A DNA stretch of 8,358 nucleotides from Desulfobacterales bacterium (GTDB lineage Bacteria > Desulfobacterota > Desulfobacteria > Desulfobacterales > Desulfobacteraceae), in assembly GCA_022361315.1 (NCBI GenBank), contig JAKSBB010000202.1, positions 1 through 8,358 on the forward strand, read 5' to 3'. Under the pieces are notes generated by a model. That model had not been told where the DNA came from and ran no database searches. It worked only from the letters and a program-made list of their open reading frames with translations. Made by a program: the position numbers and the translations under genes. Below, one piece after another: positions 1 through 8,358 of this stretch; position 1 is the stretch's first letter; each line of letters starts with the position of its first letter.

Positions 1-948
1 GGGGATACGGTACTGCAGTCCGCATCGGCAAGTTTTGACGTCTCCCTGGAACAACTGCTCACCCCCCTCTGCCACGGTGCCCGGGTGGTGCAGCCTTCGG
101 CTTCCCTCCTGACGCCTGCCGGTATTGCAGGGGTGCTGGAACAGGAAACAATCACGGTGGCGGATATCCCCCCGGCCCTCTGGCAGACGATTCTGGCTGA
201 GGATCCTTTTCCGGATCTGAAACATCTCGGGCTGCTTCTTCTGGGCGGAGAACGGCTACCGGCACCACTGGCCGCCGAAACCATGAACCGGCTTCCCCGC
301 ACCACCAAAGTATTCAACGCCTATGGCCCCACGGAAGCCACCATTACAACCACCCTCTATGCGCTGCCCGGAACGTTCACGGGCAAAGGACCTGTTCCCA
401 TCGGACGGCCCCTTGACAATACCCGGGTGTTCATTCTGGACAGGCAACACACCCCCTGCCCCATAGGGGTTCCCGGAGAGCTTTGCATCGCCGGAGAGAG
501 GCTGGCCAGAGGATATCTCGGACGCGAGGATCTCACCCGGGAAAAATTTCCGGAACTCACCATTTTCGGTAAACGCAGACGCATATACAAAACCGGAGAC
601 CTTGCCCGCTGGTTACCCGATGCAGACGGCCGGGAGGGGGTCATTGAATTTATGGGCCGGACGGACGATCAGGTGAAACTCAGGGGATTCCGTATCGAAC
701 CCGGAGAAATCGAAGCGGTGTTGCGCCGTCATGATGCGGTAAGAGACGCCGCCGTGATTTTAAAAGCGGGGGATAACCCCACCATAGTCGCCTTTGCCAC
801 CCTGAACACAGGGATAGACGATGCGGCCGGGGCCCTCGGCACCTGGCTGAAGGAGCATCTGCCCGCATACATGCGGCCCGCCCGGATTGTCATTTTAGAC
901 CGCATGCCCCTGACCCCCGGCGGAAAAATCGACCGCAATGCCCTCCCT
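1..948 (+). other. A1: adenylation domain, N-terminus outside window (residues 1-316)
   Basis: This is the downstream part of an amino-acid adenylation domain, which forms the aminoacyl-AMP and loads PCP1. It starts just before core motif A4 (FDVSLEQ, residues 12-18), so motifs A1-A3 with the ATP-binding loop lie upstream. Seen are A5 (NAYGPTEAT, 106-114), A6 (GELCIAG, 159-165), A7 (YKTGD, 196-200), A8 (VKLRGFRIEPGEIE, 225-238), A9 (LPAYMRP, 287-293) and A10 with catalytic lysine K309 in PLTPGGKIDR. The hand-aligned specificity code (GrsA positions 235-517) is D13 V14 E17 D55 L80 G82 A107 I115 T116 K309. I do not recognise it as a standard code. The aspartate at position 278 (D55) would suit a basic or polar side chain such as Lys, Orn or Arg, but that is an inference with low confidence. 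There are about five extra residues between A7 and A8 relative to GrsA, as also in A2. Confidence 0.93.
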
Positions 949-3900
949 GTCCATGAGGCAGGACGATTTCAACCGCTCGATGATCAGTCACAGGAATACC
1001 ACCAGCCCCCCCGCACGGAAACCGAGCGCCTGTTGTGTACACTCTGGTCCCAGGTGCTGGACGTTGATATCACCAGCCGGACCGCTGATTTTTTTGAATC
1101 TGGCGGACATTCCCTCACTGCAGCCCGGCTGGTCTCCCGAATCCGGGAGTGCTTCTCGGTGGAGTTGCCGATCCCGAAGCTGTTCGAGCTGACCACGCCG
1201 GCCGCACAGGCCGGATGGATCGAAGGGGCCGGCAAACTGTCGGCGTCACCGCACCTGATTCCCCTGAAAGATGTGGAAGCCCGGAACGTAAAGGCACCGG
1301 CAGTTCTCTCCTTTGCCCAACAGCGGTTGTGGTTCCTCACCCAGGTTGAAAGCGGCACATCCCTTTACAACATGCCGGCGCTGTTGTCCCTGGAAGGCCC
1401 GCTGGATCACACCGCACTGGTAAAGGCGATTGACAACCTGACCCGTCGTCACCCAAGTCTTCGCACCTGTTTCCCCACCGTGGACGGCAAGGCGGCGGTG
1501 CACCCCGCCCCATCCCCGCAGCTTTTCGAAACGGACCTGAGCGCCCATCCCCGGGAGGCGCTGCAAACAAAGACCGGGGAATTAATCCATAAAGACTTTC
1601 ATCACAGTTTCAATCCGGCCGCCGGCCCCCTGGTGCTGATACACCTCATCCGGTGGAACCACCGCCGGCATTTCCTCTTTTTCAACCTGCACCACATCAT
1701 TGGCGACGGCTGGTCAATGAATATATTGATCCGGGAAATGAAAGATCTGTATGCCGCATATTCCCAGGGCAGGACACCCGACCTGCCTTTGCCCCCCATC
1801 ACCTACACAGCGTATGCGGCCTGGCAGCGGAAGTGGCTGAGCCGGGGCATCCTTGATCAACAACTGGCCTACTGGAAAGAAAAATTGAGCGGTGTTCCCG
1901 GCCTGCTGGAACTTCCCGCCGATTTCCGGCGACCGGCAGAACAGAGCTACCGGGGAAGAAACGTTCAAACCCGGATGACCCCGGAAATCACAACAAGGCT
2001 CAAAAAGGTAGCCCGGCAGGAGGGAGTGACCCTTTTTATGTCGCTGATGACGGCCTTTCAGGCCCTCTTGCACCGGTATACCGACCAGGAAGACATCCTT
2101 GTGGGCAGCCCCGTGGCCAACCGAACCCATCCGCAGACCGAACCCCTGGTGGGCCTTTTTGTCAACACCCTGGTTTTCCATACCCGTATCCGGGGCACGT
2201 CCACCTTTAAAGAACTTCTCGGGCAGGTACGGCAGACCGCTCTGGAGGCCTTCGCCCATCAGGACCTTCCCTTTGAGGTGCTTGTGGATCATATCCGTCC
2301 GGAAAGACACCTGAGTTATTCTCCGGTTTTCCAGGTGATGTTTGTCATGGAAAATACTCCGCCTGAATACGACAATCCACCCGGACTTAAGATCTCTTCC
2401 GCCGAACATCAGTTCGGAAACGCCCTCTCGGGCGTGTCAAAATTTGACCTGACCCTGACGGTTCGGGAAACTGAGGATTATCTGTGCTGCCATTGGGAGT
2501 ATGCAGCCGATCTGTTCCGCCCGGAAAGAATGGCCAGGATGGCCGAACATTTCCAGATCTTTCTGGAAGGTCTCCTGGAAATCCCGGATCAGCCCATTGC
2601 CGGTATTTCCTTTCTCACCGGTGAAGAACAGCGACTTCTGATGAACTGGAGCGCCCCAGCCGATACGGGACTCAACCTTCTCGATCAGAATGTACCGGAC
2701 CCGACCCTAATGGATCTCTTCGAGTCCCAGGTGGCGCAGACACCGGACAGGACCGCCGTGGTATTTTGCAGCGATCCGGATGATGAAAATCCCCCGAGGT
2801 TGACCTACCGGGAACTCAATACAAGGGCCAATCACCTGGCCCGGCACCTGGTGGACCTGGGTGTCCGGCAGGATACCCTGGTGGGTATCTGCGCGGAACG
2901 GTCACAGGATTTGATTGTCGGCCTTTTCGGCATACTGAAGGCCGGTGGTGCCTATGTGCCCCTTGATCCCTCCTATCCGGAGGAACGGCTGGCATTCATT
3001 CTCGATGACAGCCAAGTACAGGTATTGCTGACCCAGCGCCAGCTTTCTGAAAAATTTGCAGGGTTCAGGCACCACACCGTATGCTTAGACAAGACACCGA
3101 ACCCAACCCGGCAACCGCTGTCCCCGGTCACGGAAGAGAACCTGCCGCGGCGAAACCGACCTGAACATGCCGCCTATGTCCTCTACACCTCAGGGTCCAC
3201 AGGTATCCCCAAAGGGGTGGTGATCGAACACCGAAATTGCTGCGCCCTGCTCCATTGGGCTAAAGAGACCTTTGATCCGGAGGTATTGTCCGGTGTGCTC
3301 GCATCCACATCCGTCAATTTCGATCTCTCCGTCTATGAACTATTCTTTCCCCTGTGTAACGGGGGCAGGGTCTTTCTTGTGGAGAACGCCATGCACCTGC
3401 CGTTGCTGGCACAGCGCCATGAAATAAAACTGATCAACACGGTGCCGTCCGCCATCTCGGGCCTGCTTGAGGTAAAAGGGATACCCGATTCGGTAAAGGT
3501 GATCAATCTGGCCGGGGAACCGCTCCGCAAGGAACTGGCCGCTGCACTCTACCGACACACCGCTGTGGCATCAATTTACAACCTTTACGGCCCTTCAGAG
3601 GATACGACCTACTCCACGGTCTCCCTGGTGCCGGATGATCCGGACATTCCCATAGACATCGGCCGCCCCATCTCAAATACCCGGGTGTATCTGCTGGATG
3701 CCGATCATAAACCGGTCCCTGTGGGAACCCCCGGGGAACTCTGCCTTGCCGGTGCCGGTCTGGCCAGGGAATATCTGAACCGGCCTGAACTGACAGCGGA
3801 AAAATTCATAGAAGTTGATCTTTTCGGTGAAACCCGGCGCATTTATAAAACCGGGGACCGGGCCCGGTGGCTGGCAGGAGATGGAAACGTGCCGGGCCGT

Positions 3901-6900
3901 CTGGAGTTCCTGGGCCGGATGGACAACCAGGTGAAACTCAGGGGATTTCGCATTGAGCTTGGAGAAATAGAGGCGGTGCTGAATCGCAGCAAATGGGTGG
4001 AGGAGGCTGTTGTGATCCTTCATGAAGCAAGCGAAACGACCCGGCTGGTGGCATTTATCATCCTCAATACCAGGGACGAAGGCAGCATATCTGCGCTGCA
4101 GTCCTGGATGAAAACACAGGTGCCGGCCTATATGATTCCCGGAACTGTCGTCCGCCTGGAAGAGATGCCCTTAAACCCCAACGGCAAAATCGACCGGGGG
4201 GTGCTCCGCAAAAAAGCCGATGCCATTGTCAGCACCGCCGCCACCGGGCCCGCATCCCCGGAAGCACCGAGAACAGAAACGGAGCAACAACTGCTGGACG
4301 CCTGGAAAACGGTGCTGAACCAGGCAGATATAGGCGTTCACGACAACTTCTTTGAACGCGGTGGAGACTCGATCCTGAGCATCCGGATTATCAGCCTGGC
4401 GCGGGAAGCGGGTGTCATTCTGGATCCCAGGGATCTGTTCCGGCACCAGACCATTGCAGAGTTGGCCCGGGCGGCCCGGACCCAAGGCCGTGACAAACAG
4501 AACACTCACCGGGATAAGCATCATAACAGGCAAAAGGAGACCGGCACCGCCCCACTCGTCCCGATCCAAGAGGCATTCTTCCACTGGGATTTACCGAACC
4601 GCTCCCATTTTAACCAATCCGTCCTTCTTAAACTGCCTTCCGGCATTGATCCGGTTGCCCTGGGCCACGCCCTGAAGGCGGTGACAGCCCATCACGATGT
4701 ATTGTCTTTGCGATTTCAGAAAGCCCCCACCGGGTGGACTCAGGCCTATCATGGCCATGGGGATGATCTTCCCTTCCACGTTGAAGACCTGGAGGGCCAA
4801 ACCTTAGACGACCAACTTCGCAGCATGAAAGCGCAGGCAGATGCCTGGCAGGCCAGCCTGGACATCGAAAAAGGCCCCCTGCACAGGCTGGTGCTGTTCC
4901 GGCTGGGTGACCAGTGCCGGCTGCTGTGGTGTATTCATCACCTGGTGGTGGACGGGGTATCCTGGCGGATTCTGCTTGAAGATCTGCACCGGGCCTACAC
5001 TCACCCGGCAGAGTCCTGTCATCCGGACGCCCATAACACCACCTCTTTCAAGGCCTGGGCGGAACGCCTGCACAAATGGAAAGACGAGGAATGCTTTGCC
5101 CGTGACGCCGCGTACTGGCGCCGTCTTCCGGAGAGCCCCCTATTGCCTGTGGATCACCCGGAAGGGCGCAACCGTCTGGCCGGTACCCTGGACCACACCA
5201 CCACCTTTTCCCGGGAAGAAACAAACCAGCTCCTGACCCAGGCCCCGTCGGCCTACCGCACCCGGATCAACGACCTGCTCCTCACCACCCTGATGCTGAC
5301 CCTGGAAGACTGGACCGGGCAGGCCCGCCACCTGATCGACCTGGAAAGCCATGGACGATCAACCCGGTTTGACGGCATGGATCTGTCCCGGACCGTCGGC
5401 TGGTTTACCTCCCTCTACAGTGTCTCTCTGGCGCTGCCGGCAAAGGCATCCGCATCACATGATAGTGATGATCATCGGTTCGGCCGGTCTGTCAAGGCCG
5501 TCAAAGAACAACTGCGGGCCGTTCCCAATGAGGGGATCGGGTACGGGGTATTGCGCCATATTTGCCGGGAACCCCTGCCCCGGGGGCAGATCCTTTTTAA
5601 TTACCTGGGACAATTTGACCAGAGTCTGCCGGCCGGCCACTGGCAGTTTGCCCGGGAAGACAGCGGACAAACCGTGGATATCTCCGGCGGACACCGGGAA
5701 TACCGGCTTGAAATAAACAGCATGGTGAAGCAGGGAAGGCTCACCCTCACCTGGAGTTACAGCCGGGATCTGTACACAACCAAAACCATCCGTTCCCTTG
5801 CTGACCGCTTCCAGCGGCAACTCAGCCTTCTTCTGAACCATTGTACCCGGCATTTCGGCTATACCCCTTCGGATTTCCCCCTGGCCCGATATCATGCTGA
5901 CCCGAATCTATTAAATCAGGATCTATTAAGCCAGAACCGGATAGACAGACTAACCCGAACCTACAAAAACAATATAGAAACCCTGTACCCCCTCTCCCCC
6001 ATGCAGCAGGGCATGTTGTTTCATACCCTGCACGAGGAGGACCCAAACGTATACACCACCCAGCTCCATTGCAGGATCCGGGGCCCATTGGATCCAGGGG
6101 TATTCCGACGTTCATGGGAAACGCTTTTGGCCCGCCACCCGGCGTTGCGCACCGTATTTATCCATGATGAGGGACAGCCCCTGCAGGTGGTGTTAAAAGA
6201 AACGAATCTGCCCTGGCATGATCTGGACTGGACCGGAATCCCGGAAGCGGAACATGCCCGGAAGCTGGAAGAACTGCTCACCCACGAACGGCAGCAGGCA
6301 TTTGATCCGGGCCAGGCCCCCCTGATGCGGATCCGGTTGATCCGGGAAGCCCGCGATCAGTATCAATTTGTATTGCATCAGCACCATCTGCTGGCCGACG
6401 GCTGGAGCATTGCACAGCTGTTCACCGAACTGCTGGACCTGTATCATACCGATGCCGCGCTTCCTGCCGTGCGGCCTTATCAGGACTATATCGACTGGTT
6501 GTACCAACAGGACCTCCGCCTGGCAAAAGCGTACTGGCAGGAAAACCTAAAGGATTTTTACACCCCGACCCCTCTGCCCAGGGCCGGACATGCCACCACG
6601 GCCCCCGCATACCAGGAGTTCAGTATGAACCTCAATGGTGAAGGGGGGGACGACCGGGACCACAACCTCAGCGACAAATTAGCAGCCTTCTGCCGCCGCC
6701 ATCACCTGACCCGAAACTCGCTGTTCCAGGGGGCTTGGGCCCTGTTACTCAGCCGCTACGGCCTGACGGATGAGGTGGTCTTCGGTGTGACCACCTCCGG
6801 CAGGCAGATTCCTCTGGACGGGGCGGACCGGATGGTGGGATTGTTTATCAACACCCTTCCCCTGCGGGTGAAAACAACACACGGGGGGGACCTGGTATCT

Positions 6901-8358
6901 TTCCTCACCTCAATCCAGCGCCGGCAACAGGACAACCACCGGTATGCCTATGCCTCCCTGACAGATATCCGGAACTGGAGCAGCCTCCCCAAAGGCGTCG
7001 ATCTGTTCAACACCCTGATGGTTTTTGAAAACTTTCCCGTTGGCCGGCATCTGAGCCCCGACAATGATCACGAAGGTTCATACCCATCATCCATCTGCAT
7101 CACGGATTTCCAGGGGATCGAAACCACCAATTATCCCCTCACCCTTGTGGTGGTGCCGGGCAGCCCGGTCCTTTTGAGAATGATATACGACAGCCGGCGG
7201 TTTACCCGTCAGGATATCACCGGGATGCTGGGCCATCTCCGGCAGTTGTTGAAAGGCATGATCGCATCCCCCCAGCGGGACATCTCCCGGATCCCCATGT
7301 TAACCGAAGCAGAAGAACAACAACTGATCCGATGGGGGAACCTGGAATCTGACCGGCCCGGAATCACCCGATCTATTGTTGACATCTTTGAAGACCAGGC
7401 AGAAAAGACACCGGACCGGGCCGCCGTTATTCCGGAGAAAATCAACCGGGATAAAGTCGGCCATGACCCACTGACCTACCGGGAACTCAACGAAAAAGCC
7501 AACCGGCTTGCCCACGCATTGATCCGCCTGGGGGTCCGGAAGGGATCATTGGTGGGACTCTGCGTACACCGCTCCCCGGCTATGATCATCGGTATGCTCG
7601 GTATTTTAAAGGCAGGGGGGGCCTATCTCCCTCTGGACCCGGAATACCCGGAAAAACGACTCCGGTATATGATCGAAGACAGCCGGATCGATATTCTCTT
7701 GACCCGGCGCAATATGACCGGCCGCTTTTCCCAAGCCGGCCCGGCACTGGTATGTATGGACGGGGAAGCGGATTACCCTGTGGACATCACTTCAAATCCG
7801 GGTATCACGTGCCCCCCGGACACCCCTGCTTACGTCATGTACACCTCCGGTTCCACAGGAAGGCCCAAAGGCGTCCGTATCCCCCACAGGGGGGTGGTCC
7901 GCTTGGTAAGGGATACCGGCTATTTCAGCCGGGACCATGGCCAGACCTTTCTCCAGAACGCCCCCTTTTCCTTTGACGCCGCCACCTTTGAAATCTGGGG
8001 GGCCTTGCTCAACGGTGCCCGGCTGGTACTGATGCCTCCGGGAAAACCCGAGCTGTCCACCCTTGCAGATATTCTGGAAAAACAACAGATCACCACCCTC
8101 TGGCTCACAAGCAGCCTGTTCAACCGGATGATCGAGGACCGGCCCGAAAGCCTGCGCGGACTCAGCCAACTCCTGGTGGGCGGAGAAGAACTCTCCCCCT
8201 TCCATGTCCGGCGTGCCATGGACATGCTTCCTTCCACCCGGATCATGAATGGATACGGCCCCACGGAAAACACCACCTTTTCGACCGCATATTTAATCCG
8301 GGATTCTTTTACGCGTTCCGTCCCAATCGGTTTTCCTATAACCAATTCCACCGCTTAC
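1..8358 (+). CDS. Multimodular nonribosomal peptide synthetase, interior fragment (open at both ends)
   Basis: Frame 1 reads through the whole window without a stop, giving 2786 codons; neither the start nor the stop codon is present. The order of domains is A(partial)-PCP-C-A-PCP-E-C-A(partial), that is the end of one module, one complete C-A-PCP-E module, and the start of a third. NRPSs of this kind are cytoplasmic assembly lines that activate amino acids as adenylates, hold them as thioesters on phosphopantetheine and join them into a peptide. Motifs seen directly include carrier serines at residues 371 and 1457, HHxxxDG at 564-570, 1646-1652 and 2128-2134, and YTSGSTG at 1062-1068 and 2614-2620. 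The inferred peptide segment is X - D-Ala - Val. No thioesterase, reductase, methyltransferase or ketosynthase domain lies in the window, so neither initiation nor release can be described. The family assignment is secure; the product and gene name are not known. Confidence 0.97.
1006..1224 (+). other. PCP1: peptidyl carrier (thiolation) domain of module 1
   Basis: A carrier domain of about 73 residues follows A1 after a short proline/glutamine-containing linker. It opens with PPRTETERLLCTLW (336-349), the usual helix 1 of a PCP. The phosphopantetheine site is FFESGGHSL (364-372), with the attachment serine S371 encoded at 1111-1113. The GGHSL form is the standard type seen in modules without an epimerization domain, in contrast to GGDSI in PCP2, and the next domain is indeed a condensation domain. 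It probably delivers an L-configured aminoacyl or peptidyl thioester to the donor site of C2. Confidence 0.93.
1291..2604 (+). other. C2: condensation domain of module 2, LCL-like
   Basis: This domain forms the peptide bond between the PCP1-bound donor and the A2 residue on PCP2. Motifs occur in the expected order: C1 SFAQQRLWFL (437-446), C2 RHPSLRTCF (483-491), C3 HHIIGDGWS (564-572) with the catalytic second histidine H565, C4 YTAYAAWQ (602-609), C5 GSPVANR followed by GLFVNTLVF (702-726), and C6 HQDLPFEVLVD (753-763). The C1 form SxAQxRLWxL, together with the absence of an E domain upstream, supports the LCL class that accepts an L-configured donor. It lacks the extra N-terminal HH[I/L]xxxxGD motif of dual condensation/epimerization domains. 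Length, about 438 residues, is normal. The subtype was called by eye; a phylogenetic placement would be firmer. Confidence 0.92.
2701..4215 (+). other. A2: complete adenylation domain, alanine-like code
   Basis: This is the only complete A domain in the window (about 505 residues). Motifs: A1 LTYRELN (934-940), A2 LKAGGAYVPLDP (979-990), A3 LYTSGSTGIPKG (1061-1072), A4 FDLSVYEL (1107-1114), A5 NLYGPSEDT (1194-1202), A6 GELCLAG (1245-1251), A7 YKTGD (1282-1286), A8 VKLRGFRIELGEIE (1311-1324) and A10 PLNPNGKIDR with K1396. The specificity code is D1108 L1109 Y1112 N1146 N1169 A1171 L1195 T1203 Y1204 K1396. From memory this is nearly the DLFNNALTYK code of the microcystin synthetase alanine module, and GPSE in place of GPTE fits the same subgroup. 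I infer L-alanine as substrate, with glycine or another small residue as the alternative. About five residues are inserted between A7 and A8, as in A1, and several polar residues precede motif A1. Confidence 0.95.
4267..4476 (+). other. PCP2: carrier domain of module 2, PCP-E type
   Basis: A carrier domain of about 70 residues begins at PRTETEQQLLDAW (1423-1435). Its phosphopantetheine site is FFERGGDSIL (1450-1459), with serine S1457 encoded at 4369-4371. The GGDSI variant, with aspartate before the serine and isoleucine after it, is the known signature of carriers that serve an epimerization domain, and an E domain does follow. PCP2 therefore carries the extended peptide through condensation at C2, epimerization at E and donation to C3. 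Confidence 0.95.
4477..4548 (+). other. PCP2-E interdomain linker, strongly basic
   Basis: The 24 residues between the end of PCP2 and the start of the E domain (1493-1516) contain four Arg, three Lys and three His against two Asp and one Glu, with several Gln/Asn and no large hydrophobic residue. This is a flexible, hydrophilic tether. Linkers in this position are usually variable, so no function is assigned. Confidence 0.7.
4549..5880 (+). other. E: epimerization domain of module 2
   Basis: This domain epimerizes the alpha carbon of the PCP2-bound residue, probably alanine, giving a D/L mixture from which the next condensation domain selects D. The motifs are in order: PIQEAFF (1521-1527), HHLVVDGVSWRIL (1646-1658) with the catalytic histidine in HHxxxDG, TSFKAWAERL (1681-1690), YRTRINDLLL (1752-1761), LESHGR (1781-1786) with the conserved glutamate E1782, RTVGWFTSLY (1797-1806), PNEGIGYGVLR (1842-1852) and FNYLGQFD (1866-1873). 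The first motif has Ala where PIQxWF normally has Trp, and LESHGR has Ser where LEGHGR has Gly; both catalytic residues are kept, so the domain is probably active. It ends near TPSDFPL (1955-1961), a typical E-domain tail. Its length of about 444 residues is normal. Confidence 0.95.
5905..5934 (+). repeat. 15-bp imperfect tandem duplication in the E-C3 linker
   Basis: Bases 5905-5919 and 5920-5934 match at 12 of 15 positions and encode NLLNQ and DLLSQ. They share the exact 9-mer ATCTATTAA. The repeat is in frame and lies in the linker between the E and C3 domains, where length changes are tolerated. The stretch is AT-rich for this gene: 10 of 30 bases are G or C at 5901-5930. Confidence 0.8.
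5968..7296 (+). other. C3: condensation domain of module 3, DCL-like
   Basis: It couples the epimerized chain on PCP2 to the A3 residue. The C1 region YPLSPMQQGMLFH (1996-2008) is the form characteristic of condensation domains that follow an E domain. Other motifs are RHPALRTVF (2045-2053), HHLLADGWS (2128-2136) with catalytic H2129, YQDYIDWL (2160-2167) and the pair VVFGVTTSGR (2259-2268) and MVGLFINTLPLRV (2278-2290), all of the same class. The fit between GGDSI carrier, E domain and DCL-type C domain gives one consistent stereochemical unit. Two loops, near 2208-2222 (Gly/Asp-rich) and 2349-2363, appear a little longer than usual by eye. The coding sequence holds two G7 runs, at 6643-6649 and 6883-6889, without loss of frame. 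Confidence 0.94.
7375..8358 (+). other. A3: adenylation domain, cut by window end, valine-like code
   Basis: This is the N-terminal two thirds of an A domain. Present are A1 LTYRELN (2491-2497), A2 LKAGGAYLPLDP (2536-2547), A3 MYTSGSTGRPKG (2613-2624), A4 FDAATFEIW (2658-2666) and A5 NGYGPTENTTF (2750-2760). Motifs A6-A10 and the catalytic lysine lie beyond the window. The hand-aligned code is D2659 A2660 F2663 W2701 L2725 G2727 G2751 T2759 F2760, that is DAFWLGGTF. From memory the classical valine code is DAFWIGGTFK, so valine is the best inference, with isoleucine or another branched aliphatic residue as the alternative. A G7 run at 7615-7621 encodes the conserved AGGAY of motif A2 without changing frame. 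Confidence 0.93.

Noticed and set aside
1714..2409. A 231-codon open stretch on the minus strand
   Set aside because: It lies fully antisense to the C2 condensation domain, shows no recognisable protein motif, and the plus frame has continuous conserved NRPS motifs through it. Long antisense frames are expected in GC-rich coding DNA.
1291..2604. C2 as a dual condensation/epimerization domain
   Set aside because: The extra N-terminal HH[I/L]xxxxGD motif of dual domains is not seen before or around C1, and the upstream carrier is a plain GGHSL type.
5455..5895. A 146-codon minus-strand open stretch, and similar ones at 4171-4584, 7792-8205 and 7920-8351
   Set aside because: All are antisense to conserved E, PCP or A domain sequence, with no motif, no convincing ribosome binding site and no neighbouring gene of that orientation.
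5881..6003. A gene boundary between E and C3
   Set aside because: The frame is uninterrupted, with no stop codon. The ATG at 6001 lies inside the conserved SPMQQGM core motif and so cannot be a true domain start.
1..8358. Promoter, terminator, RNA gene or insertion sequence
   Set aside because: Every base is accounted for by one continuous coding frame; I found no inverted-repeat ends, tRNA-like structure or interrupted domain.

Overview
The window is the interior of one very large nonribosomal peptide synthetase (NRPS) gene on the + strand. Frame 1 is open across all 2786 codons, with no stop, no start and no intergenic gap, so both ends of the gene lie outside the window. The encoded fragment is already about 2786 residues, which is typical for a multimodular assembly line. 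I see no RNA gene, mobile element, CRISPR array, promoter or terminator.

Layout by residue in the window's own frame (residue n ends at base 3n). Module 1, partial: C-terminal part of an adenylation domain A1 (1-316) and a carrier domain PCP1 (336-408). Module 2, complete: condensation domain C2 (431-868), A2 (901-1405), PCP2 (1423-1492), epimerization domain E (1517-1960). Module 3, partial: condensation domain C3 (1990-2432) and the first two thirds of A3 (2459-2786). The domains have intact signature motifs: carrier serines 371 and 1457, HHxxxDG in C2, E and C3, and A-domain motifs wherever they fall in the window.

How the parts work together: A1 loads a residue on PCP1. C2 joins the upstream peptide to the A2 residue on PCP2. 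E converts that residue to a D/L mixture, and C3, whose C1 motif is of the type that follows E domains (DCL), passes the D-configured chain to the A3 residue. Specificity codes read by hand against GrsA PheA positions are DVEDLGAITK (A1, not confidently assignable, perhaps a basic or polar residue), DLYNNALTYK (A2, alanine-like) and DAFWLGGTFK up to the last position, which is outside the window (A3, valine-like). The inferred partial order is X - D-Ala - Val. The product is unknown.

Organism: GC is in the mid 50s (hand counts of sample rows 52-57 %), with CGG, CTG and GCC/GGC-rich codon choice. This suggests a moderately GC-rich bacterium, perhaps proteobacterial or Desulfobacterota-like, but the sequence does not settle it.

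The most useful second looks are: a mosaic relation between A1 and A2 (a gapless, strongly similar C-terminal part but divergent substrate-binding parts); an AT-rich, tandem-duplicated E-C3 linker with a cluster of A-ending leucine codons; a very basic PCP2-E linker; and three G7 runs in module 3.
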